Shown here piece after piece: positions 44,467 through 54,256 of a stretch of DNA of 64,000 nucleotides. Each line of letters begins with the position of its first letter. The stretch's first letter is position 1. Location of the stretch: the NCBI RefSeq assembly GCF_030014955.1, contig NZ_JAGRPV010000001.1:1054001-1118000 (forward strand). The letters run 5' to 3'. This stretch comes from Cohnella hashimotonis (GTDB taxonomy: Bacteria; Bacillota; Bacilli; Paenibacillales; Paenibacillaceae). Under the pieces are notes generated by a model. It was not told where the DNA came from, did no database searches, and saw only the letters and a list, made by a program, of their open reading frames with translations. The position numbers were made by a program, and so were the translations under genes.

Positions 44467-45561
44467 ATGCCGTCGGAAAGGATGAGGATTGTGGGCACGA
44501 CAAGCAAGGCGATAGCGGTCATCGCCTACGAGCTTCCGTCCGACCGGGAGCGCACGGGCGGCGTGAGCCATTTTAACCATCGCTTGTGCAACCGGTTAAG
44601 CGAGATGGGACATCGCGTTACTGCCTATTCGGTGCGAACGGCCGAAGAGGTGCAGAATGCCGCGTACCGGATCGTGACCGTTGCGGAGAATGCGACGCAG
44701 GGCAGATTGCGCCGTTACTATACGGCACCGTTATTAGGACGGAAGCTGTCGTTCGACGATTACGATCTCGTGCTTTCGAGCGGCGACGATTGGGCGATGA
44801 GACGGTCCGGGGCACCATGGGTCAGGATCATGCACGGCAGCGCCTGGCGAGAGATGACGCACAACAAGCGCGCGATTCGAAAAGCCAATCTGCTGCTGCA
44901 ATACGCGCTCGAGCAAATCTCGGCCGTGCGTTCGACCGTCACGCTGTTTAATTCGAGGGATACCAAGAGGCTGTATCCGAAGAGAGCGGCCGACCGGATC
45001 GTGCATCTTCCCGTCGATACGCGACGCTTTTCCCCGGGTCCTAAGAACGATGCGCCTACGCTGTTGTTCGTAGGGGGACTTGATAGCCGTAAGAGAGGGA
45101 GATGGCTGCTCGAGCTGTTCAACGAGCGGATCAGGCCTTCGATTCCGTCGGCGCAGCTGTGGATGGTTTGCGAGCCCGGTGAGGAAGCTCCCGGCGTCAC
45201 TTATTTTCGAATGGTTTCGCAGGAGCGATTGGCCGATCTGTATAGACAGGCTCATGTTTTTTGCATGCCATCGACATACGAAGGCTTTGGCATTCCTTAT
45301 CTGGAGGCGATGGCCAGCGGCACGCTGGTCGTGACGACGCCGAACCCTGGCGCTATCGAGCTGTTGGACGGCGGGCAATATGGGCGAATCGTAGAAGACG
45401 GCGCTCTGGCGGACGCGTTAATCGAGTCGCTGCGTGAGCCTGTCGGTCACGGGCGCTGGACGGCCCCGGCTCTCCGTTGGGCAAGGAATCACGACTGGTC
45501 CGTGCTGGTTGACGAATTTTTACTGGCGGGCGCGGGAGCGGTCGGGATTAATACGCGATAA
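44467..45561 (+). CDS. glycosyltransferase family 4
   Basis: Retaining sugar transferase, 364 residues with the GT-B fold. The N-domain starts AIAVIAYELPSDRERTGGVSHFNHRL, and the donor-binding E-x7-E region is FCMPSTYEGFGIPYLEAMASGTLVV. ATG codons at 44467 and 44482 and a GTG at 44491 are all possible starts; the last two follow a GGAAAGGATGAGG stretch. It probably adds one sugar of the repeat unit. Confidence 0.9.
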   Translation: MPSERMRIVGTTSKAIAVIAYELPSDRERTGGVSHFNHRLCNRLSEMGHRVTAYSVRTAEEVQNAAYRIVTVAENATQGRLRRYYTAPLLGRKLSFDDYDLVLSSGDDWAMRRSGAPWVRIMHGSAWREMTHNKRAIRKANLLLQYALEQISAVRSTVTLFNSRDTKRLYPKRAADRIVHLPVDTRRFSPGPKNDAPTLLFVGGLDSRKRGRWLLELFNERIRPSIPSAQLWMVCEPGEEAPGVTYFRMVSQERLADLYRQAHVFCMPSTYEGFGIPYLEAMASGTLVVTTPNPGAIELLDGGQYGRIVEDGALADALIESLREPVGHGRWTAPALRWARNHDWSVLVDEFLLAGAGAVGINTR

Positions 45562-45575
45562 ATGAGGGATAAAGG

Positions 45576-47054
45576 TTGAGAGCGACGGACGTTGCAAGCA
45601 TACGAACGAAGCAAAAAAATGCGTGGATGCCGGTCGTTCAAAAGGCGGCGATGCTAACGATAGGTTTGGGCGTCTCCGCGTGGATCGGCAAGACGGTCAT
45701 TTTACGGCCCGAGTGGCTGCTGCAAGCTTCGATCCTGATTCTGATCCTTATCCCCGGTTTTATTCTCGCGGCGACGAACTCCTCCAAGCTGATATCTTAC
45801 GTCATCTTGATCTGGCTGGTCGGGCCGGAAATACGCAGATTGATGGATTGGGCGGTTCTGGGGTCGTATTCCACGCTGACGCTGCTCAGCCTGTCTCCCG
45901 TTCTAACGACTTCGCTGCTGGCGTTGCCGCTGCTTCGAAGAGACCGAGCGACTTCCAGAAAAGAGCTTCAAGCGCTGAAGGCGTTTATGCTGCCTTTTAT
46001 TTATGCGGGCGCGATCGGCGTGCTTCTTAACAAGCTCGCAGGTTTTTACGGGGTGCTCAATTATTTCGCGCCTCTATTCCTCTTCTTCTACATGATGCTG
46101 CGCAAGTCGGACGACAGAGAGCGGGCGGCATGGATCCGGTTTTATGTCACGATGGGCTCGCTGCTGTCCATTTACGCTTGGTTTCAGTATCTGTACTTGC
46201 CTGCCTGGGACAAAATGTGGATCGAAGGGGCCAAAATGGTCTCTCTGGGACCAGCCGATCCGATGATGTTCAAAGCGTTCTCCACGCTGAACGCCAACGG
46301 CGCTTTCTCCATTTTCCTCGTTTCCGCGATCATGCCCGCGATCATCAACCGCAAATGGCGCGGTCCGTTCGGCTGGGCCGGTATTTTGTTAATGATCTCC
46401 GCGCTTTCTATCACGCTCGTGAGGGCGTCGTGGATCGTTCTGATCATTGAGATCGTTCTTTATGTACTGCTAGCTTCCGGCGCCAGCAGGCTTCGGATGA
46501 TCAGCATCGTGGGCGTGCTCGTCGTTGCGGGTTTTCTCGTATTTCCGCATCTTCCGGGGGGAGATGCGCTGTCGGATCGAATATCGACGATGGGCAATTT
46601 AAAGGAGGATGCTTCCGCGAATGCCCGGCTGCTCATCGTACTGAATACGATTCCCGATCTGATCTCCCATCCGCTCGGGAGCGGATTTGGAGGCATCGGC
46701 AGAAGCACGCTGCTCAACGGAGGTTCGACCGACTTTTCCAGCCTAGCTTCCGTCGATAACGGGTACTTGGGCGTATTTGCCACCTTCGGTTTATTGGGCG
46801 GGGTGCTTGTGTTCAGAGCGATGTACCTTCAAGGCAGGCTTATCCATAGCAGCGGCACGGGCCCCTTTCGAACATTGGGTTTGATTACGCTCTTCGGACT
46901 GCTCGCAAGCTTCTTTTTCGGAGGAGAGCTTGCGACCTTGCAAGCTGTCATCTTCTGGTTGTTCACGGGACTGGCGCTTGGCAGAATCGAAGATCAAGAT
47001 AACGTTGCATCGAAGGAAGAATTGCATTTGAAGCGGGAAAGGATGACGGTATGA
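45576..47054 (+). CDS. O-antigen ligase/Wzy-type polysaccharide polymerase
   Basis: An integral membrane protein of 492 residues with about a dozen hydrophobic segments and the Wzy_C/O-antigen-ligase stretch (GLGLSAW at start; ITLVRASWIVLIIEIVLYVLL; NTIPDLISHPLGSGFGGIGRS with the periplasmic-side loop). It is the only such protein in the operon and should polymerise repeat units outside the membrane. The TTG start follows GAGGGATAAAGG. Its stop overlaps the next gene by 4 bases. Confidence 0.88.
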   Translation: MRATDVASIRTKQKNAWMPVVQKAAMLTIGLGVSAWIGKTVILRPEWLLQASILILILIPGFILAATNSSKLISYVILIWLVGPEIRRLMDWAVLGSYSTLTLLSLSPVLTTSLLALPLLRRDRATSRKELQALKAFMLPFIYAGAIGVLLNKLAGFYGVLNYFAPLFLFFYMMLRKSDDRERAAWIRFYVTMGSLLSIYAWFQYLYLPAWDKMWIEGAKMVSLGPADPMMFKAFSTLNANGAFSIFLVSAIMPAIINRKWRGPFGWAGILLMISALSITLVRASWIVLIIEIVLYVLLASGASRLRMISIVGVLVVAGFLVFPHLPGGDALSDRISTMGNLKEDASANARLLIVLNTIPDLISHPLGSGFGGIGRSTLLNGGSTDFSSLASVDNGYLGVFATFGLLGGVLVFRAMYLQGRLIHSSGTGPFRTLGLITLFGLLASFFFGGELATLQAVIFWLFTGLALGRIEDQDNVASKEELHLKRERMTV

Positions 47055-48166
47055 GCGCGATTCCAGTTGTCGTCGTCAATCATGTCGCAGCGCTTGGCGG
47101 CGCTGAACGCGTGCTGATGAACTGGCTAGAACGGGTGGACAGGGAACGCTTCCGGCCGGAGATCGTGCTGCTGGATGAAGGGCCCATGGCGGCGCAGATA
47201 AGCGAATTAGGGTTAAACGTGCACGTCATCCCCTCCGGTCGGATCAGGCAGCCCATTCGATTTTCGCGAACGGTAGGCGCGATTCGTCAAGTGATACGCC
47301 ATTCGAAGGCGCGTATCGTCGTAAGCTGGTCGCCCAAGCCGCACTTTTACGGCGGAACGGCCGCATGGATCGAAAAGGTGCCCGCTATTTGGTGGCAGCA
47401 TGGCGTGCCTTCGGGCGGACTGTTCGACAAGTCGGTGAGCTGGCTGCCTGCCAAAGCCGTCGTATGTCCATCGTCCGTCATATCCGATGCGCAGCGCAAG
47501 GTATGGGCACCAAGGCCAACCTTCGTGCAGCCTCCGGGCATCCCGATCGCCACTTACGAGGCGGACAGCGAGATAAGGCGTTCGGTTCGCGCTTCGTTCG
47601 GATTGGCGGACTCCACCACCCTGTTTTCGTTCATCGGCCGCCTGCAGAGATGGAAGCGGACGGATATGGTGATTCGCTCGTTTCATAACGCGCTAAAAGG
47701 AAAGGACGCACAGCTGCTGATCGTAGGCGGTGCGTTATTTGGCGTCGACGGCGACTTTGAGGATGAGTTAAAACGGATGGTCGCGACCGCCGGACTGTCC
47801 GGGCAGGTTCATTTCGTTGGCCATCAGAGCAGGATCGAGCCTTATTTATGGGCGAGCGACGTCGTGGTCAGCAGCTCCATTTCCGAGCCCTTCGGCATGG
47901 TTGTCGTCGAGGCGATGGCTGCCGGCCGGATCGTATTGGCCGTTAACAGCGGCGGGCCGGCCGAGATCGTGCGAGACGGCGTTAACGGCATCCTGTATGA
48001 CGGGAGCGAGGACGACTTGAGCCGCTGGATGGCCCGGATCGTATCTAGCCGCGGCACCTACGAGAAGATCGGCACGGCGGCGGCGAGCCGGGCCAGAGAA
48101 GCCTATGCATCGCAGGTCATGAGCGAGCGGTTCGGCGAATTGCTCGAGCGGTCGCTGTCATCGTAA
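47051..48166 (+). CDS. glycosyltransferase family 4
   Basis: GT-B glycosyltransferase, 371 residues. N-terminus VVVNHVAALGGAERVLMNWLERV is typical of GT4; donor region SSSISEPFGMVVVEAMAAGRIVLAVNSGGPAEIV. Overlapping start (ATGA) with the polymerase gene. The sugar added is not predictable. Confidence 0.92.
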   Translation: MSAIPVVVVNHVAALGGAERVLMNWLERVDRERFRPEIVLLDEGPMAAQISELGLNVHVIPSGRIRQPIRFSRTVGAIRQVIRHSKARIVVSWSPKPHFYGGTAAWIEKVPAIWWQHGVPSGGLFDKSVSWLPAKAVVCPSSVISDAQRKVWAPRPTFVQPPGIPIATYEADSEIRRSVRASFGLADSTTLFSFIGRLQRWKRTDMVIRSFHNALKGKDAQLLIVGGALFGVDGDFEDELKRMVATAGLSGQVHFVGHQSRIEPYLWASDVVVSSSISEPFGMVVVEAMAAGRIVLAVNSGGPAEIVRDGVNGILYDGSEDDLSRWMARIVSSRGTYEKIGTAAASRAREAYASQVMSERFGELLERSLSS

Positions 48167-48190
48167 TGCACGCAGAAAGGGGAATTTCTC

Positions 48191-49501
48191 GTGAAGCGCC
48201 TGTTCATATCCAGCTTCATGCTTAATATCGCAGTCATGGCGCTCAACATCGTAACCGGGATCATGATGGCAAGGTGGCTGGGCCCTTATTCCAGAGGGGA
48301 GTTCGCGGCGGCTACCCGTTGGGCGATGCTGCTTATCGGACTGTTCGCGGTAGGCTTGCCCGGTGCCATGATCTACTTGGGCAAACAGTATCAAGGACGC
48401 CAGCGGGAGCTGCTCGGCGCCTACTTGATCCTTGGCCTCGGATTCGGCGCGTTCGGATTGATCGTCGGCGAGCTGGCGCTGCCCTTATTGATGGGCGACG
48501 AATCGGGCGAGCTTCTGACATACGCCCGCATTGCCATGCTGTGCCTGCCCTTCGCCGTGCTGACCGACGGATTGATTGGCGCGCTGCAAAGCCGCAACCA
48601 ATTTAAAAAAGTGCTGTTTCTTCGCATTCTCAGTCCGCTTGGACAAATCGCGGTCATCGGCGGTCTGGAAGCGTCCGGCCGGTTAACGGTGGGCGGTCTG
48701 ATCTGGTTTAATACGGTGCTTTGGGGCGCCCTTACATTCGTATTGACCATGATCTGGGTCGTCCGTGCGATCCGCCCCACGCTGCGCAACTTTCGGACGC
48801 AGGCCAAGGATCTTACGTCGAACGGCGTCAAGATTTTCGGCGGTTCGATCGTTGCCATTTTCGGGGGGAACTTCGATCAGCTTGTGCTATCTCTTGCTTT
48901 ATCTCCGTACTCGCTCGGTCTGTACGCGGTCGCTTCGAGCATAGGCGGCTTGCTGCCTTCGATTGTCTTCGGCGCGCTTGGCGTATTTTTATGGCCAAAA
49001 CTGATGGATTTGAACGAGGAACAGCGTCAGCGCAAGGTGGAGAGTATCCACGCCCTTTTGTTTTACGGCAGCCTGGCGGTTACCGCAGCCGGCGCCGCTC
49101 TTCTTCCCTTTGCGCTGCCGCTGCTCTACGGACGAGCGTACGAACCTGCCGTTTGGATGGGACTTCTCTTGCTTGCCGGCTCTCCGCTTCGGATATGCAG
49201 TGCCGTACTCATCAACTATTTGAACACCATCGGCAAGTTCCATGCCGTGACGCTGTCCGAGATCGTCAGCTTATCCTCGGGATTTGCAATCATGCTGGCG
49301 CTTCTGCCGGTCTCGGGCGGGATGTCGGCAGCCATTGCCATGCTGGCTGCAGCTGCCGTCAAATGGCTGTACGCGACGATTGTCGCTTGCCGGTCCGGTT
49401 TGTCCGTTACCGATTTGTTCAAGCCCGACGTAAGCATGCTGGACAGAAGAAAGATCAGAGCTATGCGGAGGCCCGCCGTAAATTCCGGGTCAGAAGGTTA
49501 A
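48191..49501 (+). CDS. polysaccharide flippase (Wzx/MATE-like)
   Basis: A 436-residue membrane protein with about 12 hydrophobic segments of the polysaccharide-biosynthesis/MurJ-like superfamily. It should flip the lipid-linked repeat unit outward. The N-terminal FMLNIAVMALNIVTGIMMARWLGPYSRGEFAA is the typical first helix and loop. GTG start with AAAGGGG upstream. Confidence 0.9.
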   Translation: MKRLFISSFMLNIAVMALNIVTGIMMARWLGPYSRGEFAAATRWAMLLIGLFAVGLPGAMIYLGKQYQGRQRELLGAYLILGLGFGAFGLIVGELALPLLMGDESGELLTYARIAMLCLPFAVLTDGLIGALQSRNQFKKVLFLRILSPLGQIAVIGGLEASGRLTVGGLIWFNTVLWGALTFVLTMIWVVRAIRPTLRNFRTQAKDLTSNGVKIFGGSIVAIFGGNFDQLVLSLALSPYSLGLYAVASSIGGLLPSIVFGALGVFLWPKLMDLNEEQRQRKVESIHALLFYGSLAVTAAGAALLPFALPLLYGRAYEPAVWMGLLLLAGSPLRICSAVLINYLNTIGKFHAVTLSEIVSLSSGFAIMLALLPVSGGMSAAIAMLAAAAVKWLYATIVACRSGLSVTDLFKPDVSMLDRRKIRAMRRPAVNSGSEG

Positions 49502-49529
49502 ATCTCATCAATCTGTTGGAGGGTGCGGG

Positions 49530-50492
49530 ATGCTGCATGTAACCGTCATTGTTCCCTCGTACAGGCGGCCGGACGATCTGGCCCGTTGCCTGGAGGGGCT
49601 GAGTCGACAGCAATATTCGAGTTATGACGTCGCGATTGTCGTCAGGGACAGCGACGAAGAGACGAAAGCGCTGACCCGGCGCTGGATCGATTCCCCTTCC
49701 GGCTACAGAAAATCGGTCGTAGAAGTTTCGGAAACGGGCGTGCTTGCGGCGATGAAGGCGGGGACAAAGCAGGCCGACGGAAGCATTGTCGCTTTTACGG
49801 ACGACGATGCCGTCCCGCGTCCGGACTGGCTGGAAAAATTGGTTCGGCACTATGCGGATCCGCTGGTGGGCGGGACGGGAGGACGAGACGTTCAGCCTGG
49901 CATTCCGGCCAAGCCGGGATGCGGCGTCGGCATCGTTACCTGGTACGGGAAGCTGATCGGCAACCATCACGTCGGCGACGGTCCCGCTCGCGAAGCGGAC
50001 GTTCTCAAGGGTGTAAATATGTCGTTTCGCAGGGAACTTGCCGTCTTTCCTTATGACTTGCACGGGACAGGCGCGCAAGCGCATTTCGAGGTTCATATGT
50101 GTCTCAGGGCGAGGCGGCTCGGCTACAAGCTTATTTACGACGCGTCGGCCGTCGTGGACCATTATCCTGCACCCCGTTTCGATGAGGATCAGCGCGGCAA
50201 AGCCGTTCCCGAGGCTGCCGCCAATGCCGCGTACAATCTGCAGCTCGGCATACTCAGATGGGGCGGCTCGTTCCGGGCGACAGCGCGTCTCGTTTATGCG
50301 GCGTTGATAGGAGACAGGACATCGCCGGGTTTAATGCGGCTTGCGATCGCCTGGATTCGCGGAGAACGCATCGTCGTATCGTCTTTCATACCGGGGCAGC
50401 GGGGGTATTGGCGAGGATTGAAACAATGGATGACCGGCGCCCAAAGCGCTCGACTCGGTTCAGCGAATGCGGGGATTGGTGAGCGGGAATGA
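49530..50492 (+). CDS. glycosyltransferase family 2
   Basis: Inverting GT-A transferase, 320 residues. N-terminal VTVIVPSYRRPDDLARCLEGL and the metal-binding triplet in VAFTDDDAVPRPDWL (about residues 88-102) define the family. It is the only GT2 among many GT4 genes in the operon. The start at 49530 is preceded by GGAGGGTG; its stop overlaps the next start. Confidence 0.93.
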   Translation: MLHVTVIVPSYRRPDDLARCLEGLSRQQYSSYDVAIVVRDSDEETKALTRRWIDSPSGYRKSVVEVSETGVLAAMKAGTKQADGSIVAFTDDDAVPRPDWLEKLVRHYADPLVGGTGGRDVQPGIPAKPGCGVGIVTWYGKLIGNHHVGDGPAREADVLKGVNMSFRRELAVFPYDLHGTGAQAHFEVHMCLRARRLGYKLIYDASAVVDHYPAPRFDEDQRGKAVPEAAANAAYNLQLGILRWGGSFRATARLVYAALIGDRTSPGLMRLAIAWIRGERIVVSSFIPGQRGYWRGLKQWMTGAQSARLGSANAGIGERE

Positions 50493-51673
50493 ACATTTTG
50501 CAAATCGCGGATCACTTCGGCCCCGCCGGAGGGCTGGAAAGGTTCATTTACGAATTCACGAAGCGTCTGAACGAACGCACGATTACGACAAAAGTCGTCG
50601 TGATGGAATTGGATTCGCGGCACGACTGGGGAGAAGAGCGCATCGATGTCAGCCGTCTCCCGGAAGACAGGGAGGCGTGGAGGGCATTGGCGGCCCGCTT
50701 TAGGCCCGATCTGATCGTGTGGCACGCAGGTCCGGAAACGGCAGGGATCGCCGAGCTGTTGTCGGCGTATGCGCCTGTCACCGCGACGGTTCATCGTCCG
50801 CTTTGCCCGTCGGGGGCGCGGCTGTTTCGCGATGCCGACGAGATTTGCGTGCACCCGACAGGCGCGGGATGCTTGTTCAGATGGTATGCGCGCAAATGCG
50901 GTACGGACATTTCGCCGCTTGAGGCGCTAAGGGCATTGAAGCGGAGCGGGGGACTGATCGGAGCGCTGCGCGGCTGCGACCGCGTTTATGCGGTCAGCCG
51001 CTCGACGAGCGATTTTCTGGCGCTGGAAGGAATCGAACCTGAACGGCTGAGAGTGATCGACAACTCCTTCGACGACGACGATATGACGGTGTATCCTCCA
51101 TTGCAGCGACGACACGCCAAGGAAGAGCTGGAGTTGCTATATGTCGGAAGGATTAACTATACCAAGGGCGTGCAGTACCTGTTGCGGGCGGTTCGGCGTC
51201 TGTTGGACGGCGGTCACCGCGTCCGGGTGACGATCGTCGGGGACGGCTGGTTTACGGATAAAATGAAAGCTCTTGCTCTTGAGCTGGGCTTGCGCGGCGA
51301 GGTCGTTTTCACGGGGCATGTGAGCGGCTCGGCCATCGACGCCTATTACGACAAGGCGGATATGCTGGTCGTGCCGTCCGTCTGGCCGGAACCGGCAGGG
51401 CTTGTCGTACCTGAGGCCAGGCGCAGAGGAAAGCCGGTCGTCGTATTTGACGCGGGCGGCTTATCGGAATGGCAATCGTACATGGATGGCGTGTATACCG
51501 CGAAGCACGCCAATATCCAGGATCTGGCCGAAACGATCATAAAAGCTTCAAAGGATGATTTTTCAAGGAAAATTGCGGTTCCGATCCACTCGGACGCGGA
51601 CAAGCGCACGAATCTGATCGAGGACCTGGTGGCGATGAGCCTCGACCTCGGAAAGGAGATCGTCGGAAAATGA
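50489..51673 (+). CDS. glycosyltransferase family 4
   Basis: GT-B transferase, 394 residues. N-terminal ILQIADHFGPAGGLERFIYEF, mid CVHPTGAGCLFRWYARKCG (a Cys-containing GT4 subfamily loop), and donor region VVPSVWPEPAGLVVPEARRRGKPVVVF. Overlaps both neighbours by 4 bases. Confidence 0.92.
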   Translation: MNILQIADHFGPAGGLERFIYEFTKRLNERTITTKVVVMELDSRHDWGEERIDVSRLPEDREAWRALAARFRPDLIVWHAGPETAGIAELLSAYAPVTATVHRPLCPSGARLFRDADEICVHPTGAGCLFRWYARKCGTDISPLEALRALKRSGGLIGALRGCDRVYAVSRSTSDFLALEGIEPERLRVIDNSFDDDDMTVYPPLQRRHAKEELELLYVGRINYTKGVQYLLRAVRRLLDGGHRVRVTIVGDGWFTDKMKALALELGLRGEVVFTGHVSGSAIDAYYDKADMLVVPSVWPEPAGLVVPEARRRGKPVVVFDAGGLSEWQSYMDGVYTAKHANIQDLAETIIKASKDDFSRKIAVPIHSDADKRTNLIEDLVAMSLDLGKEIVGK

Positions 51674-52836
51674 TGTTACCGATCTATGCCGGAAGCTCGT
51701 CCGGGTTCGGCGAAGGCGGACTTGGCGGGCATCTCAGCTTTATTCAAAAAGCGGCTCTTGCAGCCGGGCGTCCCATCCAGATCCTGTGCCGGGACCAAAC
51801 ATCGAAGCTGCCCGTTGAACGCTGTCACGCCATTCCCGCGCCAGCCTGGACGCGGGCGATGAAATATACGCCTATCCGGTGGTCTCCGGCGATCCAGTCG
51901 AGCCTGATCGGGCGCCAATTCGACGCCAGGGCCGCGGAGCGTCTGCCGGAACGTCCGATCGTTTATCATTGCTTTCCCGGATTCGCGGAACAATCTTTCG
52001 AAAAGGTGAAGCGTTGGGGCGGGGTCACCGTGCTGGAAGCTGCTACGACGCATGCCGACCATGTCTATGAAGTGACCGAAGCCGAGCATCGAAAATATCG
52101 AATGGGCGGATCGCCTTTTTCTCGTCAATGGCTTCGCCGGGTTCGGCGGGAGTACGAGCTTGCGGATTTTATAACGATTGCGTCGGCCCTTCAGCGAGAC
52201 AGCTTTATCAGCCGCGGCGTGCCTGCCGAGAGATTGCTCTACGCGCCGCTTGGCATCGATACCGACAGATTTACGGGACCCTCGCCGGAATACCGGCGCA
52301 GACCGAACGGCTCGAAGTTCCGCATCGTACAAGTGGGGCAGATCACGCTGAGAAAAGGGTTTATTTACCTGCTCGAAGCCGTTCGGCTCCTGAATGATCC
52401 CGAGATCGAAGTCGTGCTGATCGGCGGTATCGGCTGGAGAGCCGTACGGGAAACGATCGAGCATTACAGAACGATGGGCGTAGCGGTACGCCATGCGAGC
52501 GGGGATCCGCTGCCGGCGCTTCGGGAAGCCCACCTTTACGTACACGCCTCCGTGGAGGACGGCTTCGGCCTTGCGCCGCTGGAAGCGATGGCGTCAGGCC
52601 TGCCTGCCGTCGTGACAGACCAGACAGGCATGCAGGATCTGATCGAGGACGGCAAGGACGGTCTCGTCGTGCCGAGCAAAGATCCGCGGCGTCTCGCAGA
52701 CGCGATCGCGCTGCTCAAGAACGACGAGCCAAGACGGCTCGCAATGGGCGAGGCCGCGGCGCGCAAAGCGAGAAATTACGATGCGGTCGCTGCGGCCAGG
52801 CGCTACGCAAGCGCGCTGCGTCCGGCTTGGGGGTGA
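51670..52836 (+). CDS. glycosyltransferase family 4
   Basis: GT-B transferase, 388 residues. N-terminal domain contains [17 protein letters not shown] text ([17 protein letters not shown]); the C-domain has [21 protein letters not shown] and [27 protein letters not shown]. Part of a run of overlapping glycosyltransferase genes. Confidence 0.92.
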   Translation: MMLPIYAGSSSGFGEGGLGGHLSFIQKAALAAGRPIQILCRDQTSKLPVERCHAIPAPAWTRAMKYTPIRWSPAIQSSLIGRQFDARAAERLPERPIVYHCFPGFAEQSFEKVKRWGGVTVLEAATTHADHVYEVTEAEHRKYRMGGSPFSRQWLRRVRREYELADFITIASALQRDSFISRGVPAERLLYAPLGIDTDRFTGPSPEYRRRPNGSKFRIVQVGQITLRKGFIYLLEAVRLLNDPEIEVVLIGGIGWRAVRETIEHYRTMGVAVRHASGDPLPALREAHLYVHASVEDGFGLAPLEAMASGLPAVVTDQTGMQDLIEDGKDGLVVPSKDPRRLADAIALLKNDEPRRLAMGEAAARKARNYDAVAAARRYASALRPAWG

Positions 52837-52841
52837 ATGGC

Positions 52842-53522
52842 ATGCTGACGCGCTCGTTTAAGATATTGCTCGCCTCGAACTTGCAACGACTGCTTCGTTT
52901 TATTCAATACTGGTCCGTGCAGCGAGGCGGTCCCGATGCCGATCTTACGGTCACCATCGAGAGCGGCTGCAGAATTCATCCGGACGTGAAGATCGGACGC
53001 CATACGTACATCGGCTATCATGTTCATGCGGATGCAGGCTCGATCGGCGCGTTCTGCTCGATTTCCTGGAACGTGACCATCGGGGCGGATGAACACCCGC
53101 TTTCCGGCGTCTCCAGACATCCTTTTTGGTACGCGCCGGACCATCCCGGGCTTCGCGCCACCGAGCGCAGATGGTCTCAGTCCAAACCGGCCCCCGTCAT
53201 CGGCAACGACGTATGGATCGGCGCGGGGGCGACGATATTGCGCGGCGCGGTCATCGAAGACGGCGCGGTCGTAGCGGCCGGAGCGCTTGTAACCGGACAC
53301 GTACCGGCCTATTCCGTTGTTGGCGGCGTGCCGGCCAAGGTCATCCGAACCCTGTTCGACGATACGACCGCCGCGGCGCTTCGCGAACTGCGCTGGTGGG
53401 AATGGGATACCGCCAGGCTGCGGCAGATGGCTCCTTTTTTCGGCGATCCGGCGGCTCTGCTTGCCCAGTGCCGGCAATCGGTCGGCGATCCGGCGGAGAA
53501 GCTGGGGGAGCGGGCCATATGA
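52842..53522 (+). CDS. hexapeptide-repeat O-acetyltransferase
   Basis: Left-handed beta-helix acetyltransferase (CatB/LbH type), 226 residues, expected to acetylate a sugar with acetyl-CoA. Motifs: [41 protein letters not shown] (with the catalytic His) and [34 protein letters not shown]. The ATG at 52842 with GGGGGTGA is preferred over an upstream TTG. It is followed by a paralogue. Confidence 0.9.
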   Translation: MLTRSFKILLASNLQRLLRFIQYWSVQRGGPDADLTVTIESGCRIHPDVKIGRHTYIGYHVHADAGSIGAFCSISWNVTIGADEHPLSGVSRHPFWYAPDHPGLRATERRWSQSKPAPVIGNDVWIGAGATILRGAVIEDGAVVAAGALVTGHVPAYSVVGGVPAKVIRTLFDDTTAAALRELRWWEWDTARLRQMAPFFGDPAALLAQCRQSVGDPAEKLGERAI

Positions 53523-54256
53523 ACGATAATCCAAACGGCCGCAACCGACTGAAGAAATTGAAAAAAACTGTCGCATTGCGTTTGCATGCTTTCCTTCAAT
53601 ATTGGACGACTCAAAACGTTCAAAATCAGCCGCTCATTCATGAGACGGCTTTTATTTTGCCGCTTGCGAAAGTAAGTCCGTCCGTATCCGTCGGGCGTTA
53701 CAGTTACGTTCGCGGTGGAGCTTTGATCGACTCGGGCAGTGTCGGCGCTTTTTGCTCGATCGGGCCGAATGTGCTCATCGGGGGCGACGATCATCCGCTG
53801 GATGCGGTATCCACGCATCCTTTCTGGTATTGCGAGGACGGCTTGACGATGCCGCGCGAAGCGGCGGGCGAGCCCGGCTGGACGCAGCCCAAGCCCGCGC
53901 CCGTTATCGGCAATGATGTCTGGATCGGCGCCGGCGCGCAGGTGCTGCGCGGAGCGATCGTCGAAGACGGCGCCGTCATCGGAGCGGGGGCAATCGTCAC
54001 TGGTCGGGTACCGGCATACGCCATCGTTGTCGGCGCGCCTGCCAAAGTCGCGCGATACCGATTTGGCGTGGAACAAAGAGAGCGCCTGCTGAGGAGCCGT
54101 TGGTGGGAAAAAGAAGCGGATGAGATCGCGCGCATAAGGCATCTGTTCGCGGATCCCCAAGCGTTCTTGAGCGAGTTGACGACCGGGGAAAGGCGCTGCG
54201 AAGCTGACGACAATCCGGAGCAAGCGGAGGCTGCCGACAAGGGGGAAGCGGTATGA
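53519..54256 (+). CDS. second hexapeptide-repeat O-acetyltransferase (paralogue)
   Basis: A 245-residue acetyltransferase, clearly a paralogue of the preceding protein (shared [20 protein letters not shown] and [15 protein letters not shown] blocks, then [30 protein letters not shown]). The ATG at 53519 overlaps the preceding stop; the longer frame upstream is a shadow. The pair probably acetylates two positions or two sugars. Confidence 0.9.
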   Translation: MNDNPNGRNRLKKLKKTVALRLHAFLQYWTTQNVQNQPLIHETAFILPLAKVSPSVSVGRYSYVRGGALIDSGSVGAFCSIGPNVLIGGDDHPLDAVSTHPFWYCEDGLTMPREAAGEPGWTQPKPAPVIGNDVWIGAGAQVLRGAIVEDGAVIGAGAIVTGRVPAYAIVVGAPAKVARYRFGVEQRERLLRSRWWEKEADEIARIRHLFADPQAFLSELTTGERRCEADDNPEQAEAADKGEAV

